64,000 nucleotides of DNA from Chryseobacterium camelliae (GTDB lineage Bacteria; Bacteroidota; Bacteroidia; Flavobacteriales; Weeksellaceae), in NCBI RefSeq assembly GCF_027920545.1, contig NZ_CP115859.1, positions 310,001 to 374,000 of the forward strand, written 5' to 3'. Shown here piece by piece: positions 27,386 through 35,594 of the stretch. The stretch's first letter is position 1; each line of letters starts with the position of its first letter. The notes under the pieces were generated by a model. That model was given only the letters and a program-made list of their open reading frames with translations. It searched no databases and had not been told where the DNA came from. The translations under genes were made by a program, and so were the position numbers.

Positions 27386-30118
27386 ATGGACTTATTTGTG
27401 TTAGTACCAATTTTTGGTGTCATTGCTTTGCTGTATACTTTTATTCAGAGCAATTGGGTTAGTAAGCAGGATGCCGGAAATGACAAAATGAAGGTTATCA
27501 GCGGGCACATCGCTGACGGTGCCATGGCTTTTCTAAAAGCCGAGTACAAGATTTTAATGTATTTCGTAATCATTGTAGCCATTCTTTTAGCGGTGATGGG
27601 AATGAGCAACGCCAACTCACATTGGAGTATCGGGATTGCCTTTGCAGTGGGAGCTGTATTTTCCGCTACGGCAGGCTTTATCGGAATGAAAATAGCTACG
27701 AAAGCTAATGTAAGAACGGCAGAAGCCGCAAGAACTTCGCTTTCAAAAGCCCTTAAAGTTTCATTTACAGGAGGTTCTGTAATGGGAATGGGAGTTGCCG
27801 GACTGGCCGTTTTAGGATTAGGCGCTCTGTTTTTAATTACTAAACAAATTTTTGCTCCGGATGCCACCGTAGATTCTCACGAAATGGAAAGAACGATTGA
27901 AATCCTGACCGGATTTTCTCTAGGTGCAGAATCAATAGCGCTTTTTGCAAGAGTAGGAGGTGGAATTTATACCAAAGCAGCCGATGTTGGAGCAGATTTG
28001 GTAGGAAAAGTAGAAGCCGGAATCCCGGAAGATGATCCGCGAAATCCTGCAACCATTGCAGATAATGTGGGAGATAATGTAGGAGATGTGGCAGGAATGG
28101 GAGCAGATTTATTCGGTTCTTATGTGGCAACAGTTTTAGCAACAATGGTGTTGGGAAGAGAAACGATTTCGGAAGATTCTTTTGGCGGTTTTGCCCCGAT
28201 TCTTCTCCCGATGTTGATTGCAGGTACCGGAATTATTTTTTCTATTGCCGGAACTTTATTTGTCAGAATAAATGATAATGAAGGTTCATCTACTTCAAGT
28301 GTACAAAACGCATTAAATCTTGGAAACTGGGGAAGTATTGTTATTACCGCTATAGCCTCATATTTTTTGGTAACCTATATCTTACCCGAGAAAATGGTTC
28401 TGAGAGGGCAGGAATTCTCTAAAATGGGTGTTTTTGGAGCCATTATGGTGGGGTTGGTTGTAGGTACATTAATGAGTATTATTACAGAATATTATACCGC
28501 AATGGGAAAAAGACCGGTTTCAAGTATCGTAAGACAATCATCAACAGGTCATGCAACCAATATTATTGGCGGACTATCGGTGGGTATGGAATCTACTTTA
28601 CTTCCGATTATTGTTTTAGCGGGTGGAATTTATGGCTCGTATTTATGTGCCGGTCTTTATGGAGTTGCCATTGCTGCGGCCGGAATGATGGCGACAACAG
28701 CTATGCAGCTGGCAATTGACGCTTTCGGACCTATCGCAGATAATGCAGGAGGAATAGCCGAAATGAGTGAATTACCAAAAGAAGTTCGTGAAAAAACAGA
28801 TATTCTGGATGCAGTGGGGAATACAACGGCTGCAACAGGAAAAGGCTTTGCAATCGCTTCTGCGGCATTGACGGCTTTAGCTTTATTTGCCGCTTTCGTA
28901 GGAATTGCCGGAATTGATGGAATTGATATTTACAGAGCTGATGTTTTAGCCGGGTTATTTATCGGAGGAATGATTCCTTTTATCTTTTCTTCATTGGCAA
29001 TTACGGCGGTTGGACAGGCAGCCATGGCGATGGTGGAAGAAGTTCGCAGGCAGTTTCGGGAGATTCCGGGGATTCTGGAAGGAAAAGCTCAGCCTGAATA
29101 TGAAAAGTGTGTTGCCATTTCTACCGATGCTTCCATCAGAAAAATGATGCTTCCGGGAGCAATTGCCATTATTTCGCCTTTACTGATCGGGTTTATTTTC
29201 GGACCGGAAGTATTGGGGGGCTTTTTAGCAGGAGCTACTGTAAGCGGTGTTCTTATGGGAATGTTTCAAAATAATGCCGGCGGAGCCTGGGATAATGCGA
29301 AAAAGTCTTTTGAAAAAGGTGTTGATATTAACGGACAGACTTATTACAAAGGATCTGATCCTCATAAAGCTTCAGTAACAGGTGATACAGTAGGAGATCC
29401 GTTTAAAGATACTTCAGGGCCTTCAATGAATATTTTGATTAAACTGATGTCAATCGTGTCTTTAGTTATTGCACCTACTTTAGCAACGATACATAAAGAT
29501 AAAATTGAAGCTGACCGAAAAGCAAAAATTGAGGCTTTAACGGGAGTTTCCGGACTACTAGGTTCTGCTGCAAATACAAATGCTCTTATTCCGTTGGCTC
29601 CAAAAGAAATTAAAGGATATGTAAATGAAAACGGTGATTTTGTTTACGATACAGGAAATATTCAGGAAGTTGAATTAAAAGGCGGAAAGAAAATTTCTAT
29701 GGGTGAAGGAAGCCAGCTTTATCAACTTTATAATTCAGTAAAACAAAAAGATGCAAGAATTTTAGATCCTAATAATTGGTATACGATTGAAAACCTTTAT
29801 TTTGAAACTGGTTCAAGTGATTTGAAAGCAGGTTCGGAAGCCCAATTACTAAATTTAGTTGAAATTCTGACTGCTTATCCTGATCTAAAAATAAAATTGG
29901 GAGGCTATACCGATAACTCCGGAAATGATGAAAGCAATCAGCAACTTTCAAACCTGAGAGCTCAGACTGCAAAATTGAAATTATTAGAATTAGGAATTGC
30001 AGCACATCGAGTGGAAGCAGAAGGCTATGGCTCTCAACATCCGATTTGTGCAGCGAATGATACCGATGAGTGTAAAGCCAAAAACAGAAGAATTGATGTA
30101 AGGGTTTTAGCTCTTTAA
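27386..30118 (+). CDS. hppA: K+-dependent membrane-bound pyrophosphatase fused to a C-terminal OmpA-like domain
   Basis: This 910-residue protein is well beyond the usual 650-800. Residues 1-705 form the 16-helix pyrophosphatase, with [18 protein letters not shown] (191-208), [20 protein letters not shown] and [10 protein letters not shown] (478-487). The Ala after GNTT is typical of K+-dependent enzymes. The coupling Glu seen in helix 6 of other types is Gly244 (DLFGSY), while Glu182 (GAESIALF, helix 5) stands where plant enzymes have Ser; this matches the H+-pumping Flavobacterium-type group as I recall it. Residues about 795-910 are OmpA-like, with GGYTDNSGN and NRRIDVRV as peptidoglycan-binding residues. 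With its C terminus on the periplasmic side, the pump could be tethered to the cell wall. Confidence 0.94.
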   Translation: MDLFVLVPIFGVIALLYTFIQSNWVSKQDAGNDKMKVISGHIADGAMAFLKAEYKILMYFVIIVAILLAVMGMSNANSHWSIGIAFAVGAVFSATAGFIGMKIATKANVRTAEAARTSLSKALKVSFTGGSVMGMGVAGLAVLGLGALFLITKQIFAPDATVDSHEMERTIEILTGFSLGAESIALFARVGGGIYTKAADVGADLVGKVEAGIPEDDPRNPATIADNVGDNVGDVAGMGADLFGSYVATVLATMVLGRETISEDSFGGFAPILLPMLIAGTGIIFSIAGTLFVRINDNEGSSTSSVQNALNLGNWGSIVITAIASYFLVTYILPEKMVLRGQEFSKMGVFGAIMVGLVVGTLMSIITEYYTAMGKRPVSSIVRQSSTGHATNIIGGLSVGMESTLLPIIVLAGGIYGSYLCAGLYGVAIAAAGMMATTAMQLAIDAFGPIADNAGGIAEMSELPKEVREKTDILDAVGNTTAATGKGFAIASAALTALALFAAFVGIAGIDGIDIYRADVLAGLFIGGMIPFIFSSLAITAVGQAAMAMVEEVRRQFREIPGILEGKAQPEYEKCVAISTDASIRKMMLPGAIAIISPLLIGFIFGPEVLGGFLAGATVSGVLMGMFQNNAGGAWDNAKKSFEKGVDINGQTYYKGSDPHKASVTGDTVGDPFKDTSGPSMNILIKLMSIVSLVIAPTLATIHKDKIEADRKAKIEALTGVSGLLGSAANTNALIPLAPKEIKGYVNENGDFVYDTGNIQEVELKGGKKISMGEGSQLYQLYNSVKQKDARILDPNNWYTIENLYFETGSSDLKAGSEAQLLNLVEILTAYPDLKIKLGGYTDNSGNDESNQQLSNLRAQTAKLKLLELGIAAHRVEAEGYGSQHPICAANDTDECKAKNRRIDVRVLAL

Positions 30119-30135
30119 ACAATCTTGATACTATT

Positions 30136-30166
30136 AAAAAAGCACTGCCTTATGCAGTGCTTTTTT
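30136..30166. terminator. Bidirectional terminator
   Basis: The stem AAAAAAGCACTGC / GCAGTGCTTTTTT lies between the convergent hppA and aminotransferase genes. Confidence 0.9.
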
Positions 30167-30188
30167 GTTGATTTATATGATCTTGGTC

Positions 30189-31328
30189 TTAAAGATTTTT
30201 CCTTAAATGTTCTAAAGCATTAATAATAAGATTATCTTTTTTCGCAAAACTAAATCTTATGTAATCTGAGTTTGCTTTAGCATTATAAAAAGCAGAGACA
30301 GGAAGACATGATACTTTTTTTTCAACAGTAAGCCATTTGGAAAACTCAACATCCGTCATGGTTTTTGAAATATTTCTGAAATTTACAATCTGGAAGAAAC
30401 TTCCCTGCGCTTTTTGCTCAACCTGTAAAGGGGTGTGCTGAATAAGTTCATTAAAAATATTCCTTTTATTTTCCATGGCTTTTCGGTTCTCTTCAGGATC
30501 AAATACATCCAGATATTTGGCAACTGCATATTGAACAGGAGCATTGGTACTGAAAGATATATACTGCTGATAACTCCTGAAATCTTTTAGTAAATCCTCT
30601 GCAGCAAGCAGATAACTTACTTTCCAGCCGGTTGCATGGAACATTTTTCCAAAAGAAAATATACAGAAGGTTCTTTTTCTTAATTCCGGATGAAGAAATG
30701 AGCTGTAATGTTCAATATTGTCATAACAATAAATATCATAGATTTCCTCTGAAATAAGGTAAATTTCCTGGTTTTTGATCAATTCATATAGTTGATGCCA
30801 GTCACTTTGACTCCAGATTTTACCGGTTGGATTCTGAGGCGAATTGACAATAATTGCTTTTGTTTTTCCAGAAATACAGCTTTGCAGCCTATCCCAATCG
30901 ATTGTAAAATCATCCTCCAGATCATAATAAACGGGTATACCTCCGTTAAGAACAATGGAAGGCGCATACGTATAATAGGAAGGTTGTATTATTATCACTT
31001 CATCTCCTTGATTTATAATTGATTTTAAAGATGTATATAAAGCAAAAGTTGAACAGGGTACAATATTTACCTCTTCTCTTTTTATGATAATACTGTTCTT
31101 TCTGCCGGCATTAAATTTAATAATATTGTCGATTAGCAAAGCATTGCCTTCAAGTGATTCATAACTATGACTGATGTTGTCTGCAGATTCTTTCAGATAA
31201 TACCGTAATCGGCTATCTACTTCAAAATCAGGCAAGCCCAGAGACAAATCAAAACTTCCGTGCTTTCGGGAAAGCTCAGACATTTCTGTAAAAAAAGTAT
31301 AATGATTAAATCCGTAAATTTCTTTCAT
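30189..31328 (-). CDS. PLP-dependent class I/II aminotransferase
   Basis: This 379-residue protein is a fold-type I aminotransferase. It has LGLPDFEVD, the NSPQNPTGKIW motif, EEIYDIYCYD and a PLP-lysine segment FSFGKMFHATGWKVSYL. This pattern is close to methionine aminotransferase (YbdL/MtnE-like) and kynurenine aminotransferase III. It transfers amino groups in the cytoplasm; substrate choice is inferred. It is transcribed divergently from the M28 peptidase gene. Confidence 0.9.
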   Translation of the reverse strand: MKEIYGFNHYTFFTEMSELSRKHGSFDLSLGLPDFEVDSRLRYYLKESADNISHSYESLEGNALLIDNIIKFNAGRKNSIIIKREEVNIVPCSTFALYTSLKSIINQGDEVIIIQPSYYTYAPSIVLNGGIPVYYDLEDDFTIDWDRLQSCISGKTKAIIVNSPQNPTGKIWSQSDWHQLYELIKNQEIYLISEEIYDIYCYDNIEHYSSFLHPELRKRTFCIFSFGKMFHATGWKVSYLLAAEDLLKDFRSYQQYISFSTNAPVQYAVAKYLDVFDPEENRKAMENKRNIFNELIQHTPLQVEQKAQGSFFQIVNFRNISKTMTDVEFSKWLTVEKKVSCLPVSAFYNAKANSDYIRFSFAKKDNLIINALEHLRKNL

Positions 31329-31384
31329 TCATTTCGCATTTAAATCAAATATAATAATTTTTAGATTTCATTAAAGAATAAATA

Positions 31385-31392
31385 TAAATTTG
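31385..31392 (+). promoter_or_regulatory. -7 box upstream of the M28 peptidase gene
   Basis: TAAATTTG followed by C matches TAnnTTTG, 24 nt before the ATG. Confidence 0.45.
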
Positions 31393-31416
31393 CTATTTTT
31401 AAGAAAATTATTTTAA

Positions 31417-32463
31417 ATGAGAAAGTTAATCATTCCGCTATTCGCTGCGGCTTTACTTACCAGTTGCGGAACTTCAAAAGTTTCTACGGAAACCTCCGGT
31501 TCATCTGTTGCTTCCCCTAAAATATATAATAAAGCATTTCAGTCTGCTTATAAGGAAATTAAGGCAGAAGATCTAAAGAAAAACTTATATGTAATTGCTT
31601 CTGATGAAATGGAAGGGAGGGATACCGGAAGCCCGGGACAAAAAAAGGCCGGAGAATACATGATTAATTATTACAAAAGCTTAGGAATTTCTTATCCGAA
31701 AGCTTTAGGATCCTATTATCAGAAAGTTCCTGCAGATTTTATGAAGCAAAGAGGAGGAGGAAATCTGCCTGATTCTGAAAATATTTTAGCATTTATCGAA
31801 GGGAGCGAAAAACCTGAAGAAATTGTTGTTATTTCCGGACATTATGATCACGTAGGAACAAGAAACGGAGTAGTCTATAATGGTGCGGATGATGACGGAA
31901 GCGGAACTGTTGCGGTGATGGAGATTGCAAAAGCTTTTCAGAGTGCCAAAAAAGCGGGAAAAGGACCTAAAAGATCTATTTTATTCCTTCATGTGACAGG
32001 AGAAGAGCATGGTTTGTTTGGCTCAGAATATTATACCGATAACCCTGTGTTTCCTTTGGCAAATACAGTGGTTGATTTAAATATTGATATGATTGGCCGT
32101 GATGATCCGGAAAACAGAGGGAAACAATATGTGTATGTGATTGGTTCTGAAATGTTAAGCTCTCAATTAAAAGTAATTAATGAAGCTGCTAATAAAACAA
32201 CCAATAATCTGGAATTAAATTATAAATATGATGATCCGAATGATCCTCAGAGATTATATTACAGATCAGACCATTATAACTTTGCCAAAAACAATATTCC
32301 TGTAGCGTTTTTCTTTGACGGAATTCATGAAGACTACCATAAGCCAACGGATGATGTTGAGAAAATTGATTACAATTTACTGGAAAAAAGGACACAGCTG
32401 GTGTTCGCTACAGCCTGGGAATTGGCAAACAGAGCAGAAAGAATTGTAGTAGATAAAAAATAA
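31417..32463 (+). CDS. M28 family metallopeptidase, lipoprotein
   Basis: This 348-residue protein has a lipobox LLTSC near residue 16. The M28 zinc aminopeptidase pattern follows: SGHYDHVG, NGADDDGSGT (bridging Asp), GEEHGLFGS (catalytic Glu), NIDMIGRDD and YRSDHYNFAK. It should remove N-terminal residues from peptides in the envelope, anchored by lipid. It is a single gene with its own terminator. Confidence 0.93.
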   Translation: MRKLIIPLFAAALLTSCGTSKVSTETSGSSVASPKIYNKAFQSAYKEIKAEDLKKNLYVIASDEMEGRDTGSPGQKKAGEYMINYYKSLGISYPKALGSYYQKVPADFMKQRGGGNLPDSENILAFIEGSEKPEEIVVISGHYDHVGTRNGVVYNGADDDGSGTVAVMEIAKAFQSAKKAGKGPKRSILFLHVTGEEHGLFGSEYYTDNPVFPLANTVVDLNIDMIGRDDPENRGKQYVYVIGSEMLSSQLKVINEAANKTTNNLELNYKYDDPNDPQRLYYRSDHYNFAKNNIPVAFFFDGIHEDYHKPTDDVEKIDYNLLEKRTQLVFATAWELANRAERIVVDKK

Positions 32464-32478
32464 TCTGCCGTTATAAGT

Positions 32479-32516
32479 AAAGGACAAATCTGTTGATAGA
32501 ACAATTTGTCCTTTTT
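32479..32516 (+). terminator. Terminator after the M28 gene
   Basis: The inverted repeat AAAGGACAAAT / ATTTGTCCTTT with a T tail lies 15 nt after the stop. Confidence 0.85.
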
Positions 32517-32542
32517 ATTTTTTGAATTTTTACCATTGAATC

Positions 32543-32902
32543 ATGAAACAAAGCTTACAATCAATTCGTCCGTTTATTGGCGCAGAAAATTTTGAAATCA
32601 GCCGTAATTTTTACAAGGACTTAGGATTTGAAGAAATTGTTTTAGAGCCTAAATTATCTTTATTTAAGAAAAATGAAGTTGGGTTTTATTTACAAGATGC
32701 CTATGTAAAGGATTGGATTGACAATACGATGCTTTTTATTGAAGTAGAAAATGCAGATGAATTTTGGAATGAACTTCAGCAATTAAATCTTGAAGAATAT
32801 GCTGGAGTAAAGTTAACACCGGTCAGAACAATGCTTTGGGGAAAAGAATGCTTTGTACATGATCCTTCCGGAATTTTATGGCATTTTGGAGAGTTCTTTT
32901 AA
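32543..32902 (+). CDS. VOC (glyoxalase/bleomycin-resistance-like) family protein
   Basis: This 119-residue protein has the VOC fold pattern (NFEISRNFYKDLGFEEIVLE, WNELQQL, KECFVHDPSGILWHFGEF). It may bind a metal or small molecule. The family ranges from glyoxalases to drug-binding proteins, so the function is unknown. A second, unrelated VOC gene lies at 34.7 kb on the other strand. Confidence 0.82.
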   Translation: MKQSLQSIRPFIGAENFEISRNFYKDLGFEEIVLEPKLSLFKKNEVGFYLQDAYVKDWIDNTMLFIEVENADEFWNELQQLNLEEYAGVKLTPVRTMLWGKECFVHDPSGILWHFGEFF

Positions 32903-32947
32903 AAAACATTTTAAATATAAATGAGATATGATTGATATTTTAGCTAT

Positions 32948-32975
32948 GCTGACAAATATCAGCAAGTTTTTATTT
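32948..32975 (+). terminator. Weak terminator after the VOC gene
   Basis: The short stem GCTGA / TCAGC around CAAATA is followed by a T-rich run, 45 nt after the VOC stop. Confidence 0.45.
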
Positions 32976-33009
32976 TTATTAATTCTAAATAAATATAAAT
33001 TTGTATCAG

Positions 33010-33095
33010 CAAACAATGCAAAAACACATATTTAATCATATCCATATCAATTTTTGTTTTTTCGAACCGGCAAGTCATATCTGTCGGTTTTTTAT
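33010..33095 (+). ncRNA. Possible small RNA upstream of the hxlR 3' end
   Basis: A TAAATTTG box at 32996-33003 precedes this stretch. A hairpin, AACCGGCA / TGTCGGTT (33065-33089), followed by a T6 tract closes it. No coding sequence fills it. No good TTG lies upstream, and the hairpin is imperfect, so the call is tentative. Confidence 0.25.
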
Positions 33096-33097
33096 AT

Positions 33098-33457
33098 CTA
33101 CCTCTGATAAAGAGATTTTCTGTATTCAATGCCCCATTTCGCAATTTCATCAATAATAGGTTCTATCGTTCTGCCGTATTCTGTCACTTCATATTCTACC
33201 GTAACAGGTTTCGTATCGAGTACAGTACGTTTGATAAGATGATTGATCTCCATATCCTGAAGCTCTTTTGAAAGCATTTTCGCTGCAATACCGTCAATTT
33301 CTCTCAATAGATCCATAAAACGCATGGTTCCTCCCTGCAATAAGGTTCCTAAAATATGAAACTTCCATTTGCCGGATAAAATTTCCATAGCATCTTTAAT
33401 AGCACCCATTCTGTGTTTGCAAACTAATGATGTATTTAAATTGGCTTCCTTTTTCAT
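33098..33457 (-). CDS. HxlR-family transcriptional regulator
   Basis: This 119-residue winged-helix protein has the HxlR pattern: ILSGKWKFHILGTLLQGGTM, FMDLLREIDGIAAKMLSKEL and a conserved Cys near the start (LVCKHRMG, Cys13). Several HxlR proteins sense redox or aldehydes through this cysteine. It is divergent from a DsbA-type thiol oxidoreductase gene, with an operator-like palindrome between them. That makes a thiol or redox signal a reasonable guess. Confidence 0.92.
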   Translation of the reverse strand: MKKEANLNTSLVCKHRMGAIKDAMEILSGKWKFHILGTLLQGGTMRFMDLLREIDGIAAKMLSKELQDMEINHLIKRTVLDTKPVTVEYEVTEYGRTIEPIIDEIAKWGIEYRKSLYQR

Positions 33458-33517
33458 TATATTTTTATTTTTCTTAAAGATGGTTGATTATGCAAATCTA
33501 ATAAAAATTATTCAGGT

Positions 33518-33542
33518 AGTTTCCAGGAGGAAACTGGTTTCC
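33518..33542. promoter_or_regulatory. Palindromic candidate operator for the HxlR regulator
   Basis: A perfect inverted repeat AGTTTCC-AGGA-GGAAACT (33518-33535) is followed directly by a third half-site GGTTTCC (33536-33542). It lies between the divergent hxlR and dsbA-like genes, just upstream of the dsbA promoter. Confidence 0.6.
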
Positions 33543-33555
33543 AAAAGGGAATTTA

Positions 33556-33588
33556 TTGTTAAAATGTAATGATTTAATATTAGCTTTG
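33556..33588 (+). promoter_or_regulatory. Promoter of the DsbA-like gene
   Basis: TTG at 33556-33558, a 22-nt spacer, then TAGCTTTG at 33581-33588, a full Bacteroidota-type match. The operator-like palindrome ends 13 nt upstream of the TTG. Confidence 0.6.
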
Positions 33589-33620
33589 CAATTAATAATA
33601 ACCAAGTATTAAATATTATC

Positions 33621-34628
33621 ATGATTAAAAAAATGATAAACTGCAAAATACTCACCATCTTGTTCCTTACCGCGACTCTAAGCAGTTGCAACGGGCAGAA
33701 CGATAAAAGTAAAAAAATGGAAAACAAAACAACCAACCCGTTATTATGTGATCCTGCTACAGGAGTTTGTGAAACGCCGGGAGAAAAAACAGAAAATGGG
33801 AATAGTAAAACCAACGAAAAGCCAGTGAAAGTTATTTATTTTACAGACCCGATTTGTTCTTCTTGCTGGGGAATTGAACCTCAGTTGAGAAAACTAAAAT
33901 TAGAATACGGAAACAACGTAGAGATAGAATACAGAATGGGAGGTCTTCTTCCGGATTGGAGCTACAACAGTGGCGGAATCAGTAAACCTTCCGATGTTGC
34001 CCATCATTGGGATGAAGTAAGCGGATATTATGATATGCCGATCGATGGCGATGTATGGTTGAAAGATCCATTAGATTCTTCATATCCACCTTCTATTGCC
34101 TTTAAAGCAGCTCAGCTTCAGGATAAAACCAAAGCATTGGAGTTTATGAGAGAGCTTCGTGAAATGGTATTTTTGAGAAAGAAAAATATCGCTAAATGGG
34201 AGCATATTTCGGCTGCTGCTGAAAAAGTTGGCTTAGATACAAATAAATTAAAAGCTGATTTTGAAGGAAAAGCAAAAGAACTTTTCCAGGAAGATCTTAA
34301 GCTGGCGAGAGAAATGGGAGTTCGTGGTTTCCCTACGATGTTCTTTACCAACGGAGGAGGAAACAGAGAAACAGTATATGGTTCAAAACCTTATGCATTC
34401 TATGAAACCGCAATCCTGAAAATAAATGCAGAAACAAAAAAATCTGAATATTCTAAAAACTGGGAGAGTCTTTTTGCAAAATACCCTTCACTTACGGCAA
34501 AAGAATTTTCAGAATTATCAGGAACACCAAGAGTTGAAAGTGAGAAAATTTTAAATGAGCTTGCTTCTAAAGGGACTCTTGAAAAATTTACGACTAAAAA
34601 CGGTTCAATCTGGACTTTAAAATCGTAA
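33621..34628 (+). CDS. DsbA-family thiol oxidoreductase lipoprotein with a winged-helix-like tail
   Basis: This 335-residue protein has a lipoprotein signal with SSC at Cys23, then a Cys-containing linker (Cys43, Cys50). A DsbA/FrnE-type domain follows, with active site CSSC (Cys79, Cys82 in DPICSSCWG) and cis-Pro segment RGFPTMFF. The last 45 residues (LTAKEFSELSGTPRVESEKI, then LNELASKGTLEKF) look like a winged helix, which is odd for an exported protein. Either the tail is a protein-binding module or the N terminus is not a lipoprotein signal. The closest family is the DsbA/SpxH (YjbH)-like group. Confidence 0.85.
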   Translation: MIKKMINCKILTILFLTATLSSCNGQNDKSKKMENKTTNPLLCDPATGVCETPGEKTENGNSKTNEKPVKVIYFTDPICSSCWGIEPQLRKLKLEYGNNVEIEYRMGGLLPDWSYNSGGISKPSDVAHHWDEVSGYYDMPIDGDVWLKDPLDSSYPPSIAFKAAQLQDKTKALEFMRELREMVFLRKKNIAKWEHISAAAEKVGLDTNKLKADFEGKAKELFQEDLKLAREMGVRGFPTMFFTNGGGNRETVYGSKPYAFYETAILKINAETKKSEYSKNWESLFAKYPSLTAKEFSELSGTPRVESEKILNELASKGTLEKFTTKNGSIWTLKS

Positions 34629-34654
34629 TTAACAACAATCATATTTAGCAAATT

Positions 34655-34687
34655 ATACCGAAGGTTCTCTGAATCTTCGGTATTTTT
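34655..34687. terminator. Bidirectional terminator
   Basis: The stem ATACCGAAG / CTTCGGTAT with a T5 tail lies between the convergent dsbA-like and VOC genes. Confidence 0.85.
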
Positions 34688-34697
34688 ATAGATATTA

Positions 34698-35096
34698 TTA
34701 CATCCCCGGCCAATACAAAACATTAAATTTATGTCCGTCCGGATCGGAAAATCCGAAGGTGTATCCCTCTTTGATTTCATAAGGAGCTGCAAAAATATTT
34801 CCACCTGCTTTTTCAACGGTTTTTACCCATTCATCAACTTCCTCTTTACTTTCTGCAGAAAGGCTGAAAATAATCTCGTTTTCGGTATCTAAATCCGAAA
34901 AATTCATCTTGGTATTCGTTTCAAGAATATCTTTCAGAAAAAAATTGATAATAAAATTACTTTCTCCAAAAGAAAAGCTCGTCAGTTCATCAGATTTCAT
35001 GGAATTATTGGATGTGAATCCTAATTCTTCATAAAACATTGTGGTTCTTTCAAGGTCTGTCACTGCCAGATTTGCCCAAATTTGTTTTGTTTTCAT
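34698..35096 (-). CDS. VOC family protein
   Basis: This 132-residue protein has the VOC pattern: WANLAVTDLERTTMFYEELG, TSFSFGESNFIINFFL, GGNIFAAPYEIKEG and FSDPDGHKFNVLYW. The family also contains antibiotic-binding and dioxygenase-like proteins. No substrate can be named. It ends at the bidirectional terminator shared with the dsbA-like gene. Confidence 0.85.
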   Translation of the reverse strand: MKTKQIWANLAVTDLERTTMFYEELGFTSNNSMKSDELTSFSFGESNFIINFFLKDILETNTKMNFSDLDTENEIIFSLSAESKEEVDEWVKTVEKAGGNIFAAPYEIKEGYTFGFSDPDGHKFNVLYWPGM

Positions 35097-35214
35097 ATTT
35101 ATTTGGTGATTAAGTGTTGTTTTAGAATGAAATATTCAGACCAATTTCATTTTGGCTACACAAAATCCGTTTTGGTAACTTCAGTCTTTTCAAAAGTGCA
35201 GACTTTGTCATCAT

Positions 35215-35244
35215 TAAAAGAATCCGTTCTTTAGGAACGGATTC
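35215..35244 (-). terminator. Hairpin reading leftward in a gene-free stretch
   Basis: A stem GAATCCGTTC / GAACGGATTC is followed by TTTTAA on the minus strand. No minus-strand gene ends here, so it may close an unannotated RNA. The 35097-35594 stretch holds no recognisable protein gene. Confidence 0.5.
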
Positions 35245-35284
35245 AGTAGATAAATACATCTCATTTTTTTAATTAGACAACAAT

Positions 35285-35313
35285 AAAAAAGCACAGCCGA
35301 CAATGCTGTGCTT
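35285..35313 (-). terminator. Terminator-like hairpin reading leftward
   Basis: The stem AAGCACAGC / GCTGTGCTT is followed by a T6 tract on the minus strand. It is the second terminator in the same gene-free stretch with no gene feeding it. Confidence 0.55.
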
Positions 35314-35444
35314 AAATTTTTATAAATTTAATTGCAATTTCAAAACTGAAAAAAGCAAAATATGTTTTCACCTTGTTTGTATTACATAGTAAATGTAGTG
35401 ATAATTTTAATACGAAATATTAATTTAATGTTAAAATTAACAAG

Positions 35445-35468
35445 TTATCAACATTTCATTGTGGATAA
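35445..35468. other. Inverted pair of DnaA-box-like 9-mers
   Basis: TTATCAACA (35445-35453) and TGTGGATAA (35460-35468, a perfect DnaA box on the opposite strand) face each other across 6 nt in an AT-rich gene-free region. The pair could be a DnaA-binding site, part of an origin, or an unrelated palindromic operator. Confidence 0.4.
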
Positions 35469-35545
35469 GTGTAACAAGAGAAATAGCGAATCATAATAAT
35501 CATATAAGAAAAACAATATATCAAACCTACGGTATTTTTATCTAT

Positions 35546-35578
35546 TTGTGGTGAATTAATCTATTTTTTATAAATTTG
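35546..35578 (+). promoter_or_regulatory. Promoter of the T9SS cargo gene
   Basis: TTG at 35546-35548, a 22-nt spacer, then TAAATTTG at 35571-35578, 16 nt before the ATG. Confidence 0.6.
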
Positions 35579-35594
35579 AAATATATTCACACTA

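Noticed and set aside
32959..33153. Small minus-strand open frame downstream of hxlR
   Set aside because: It overlaps the 3' end of hxlR and a hairpin, and reads as random AT-rich sequence.
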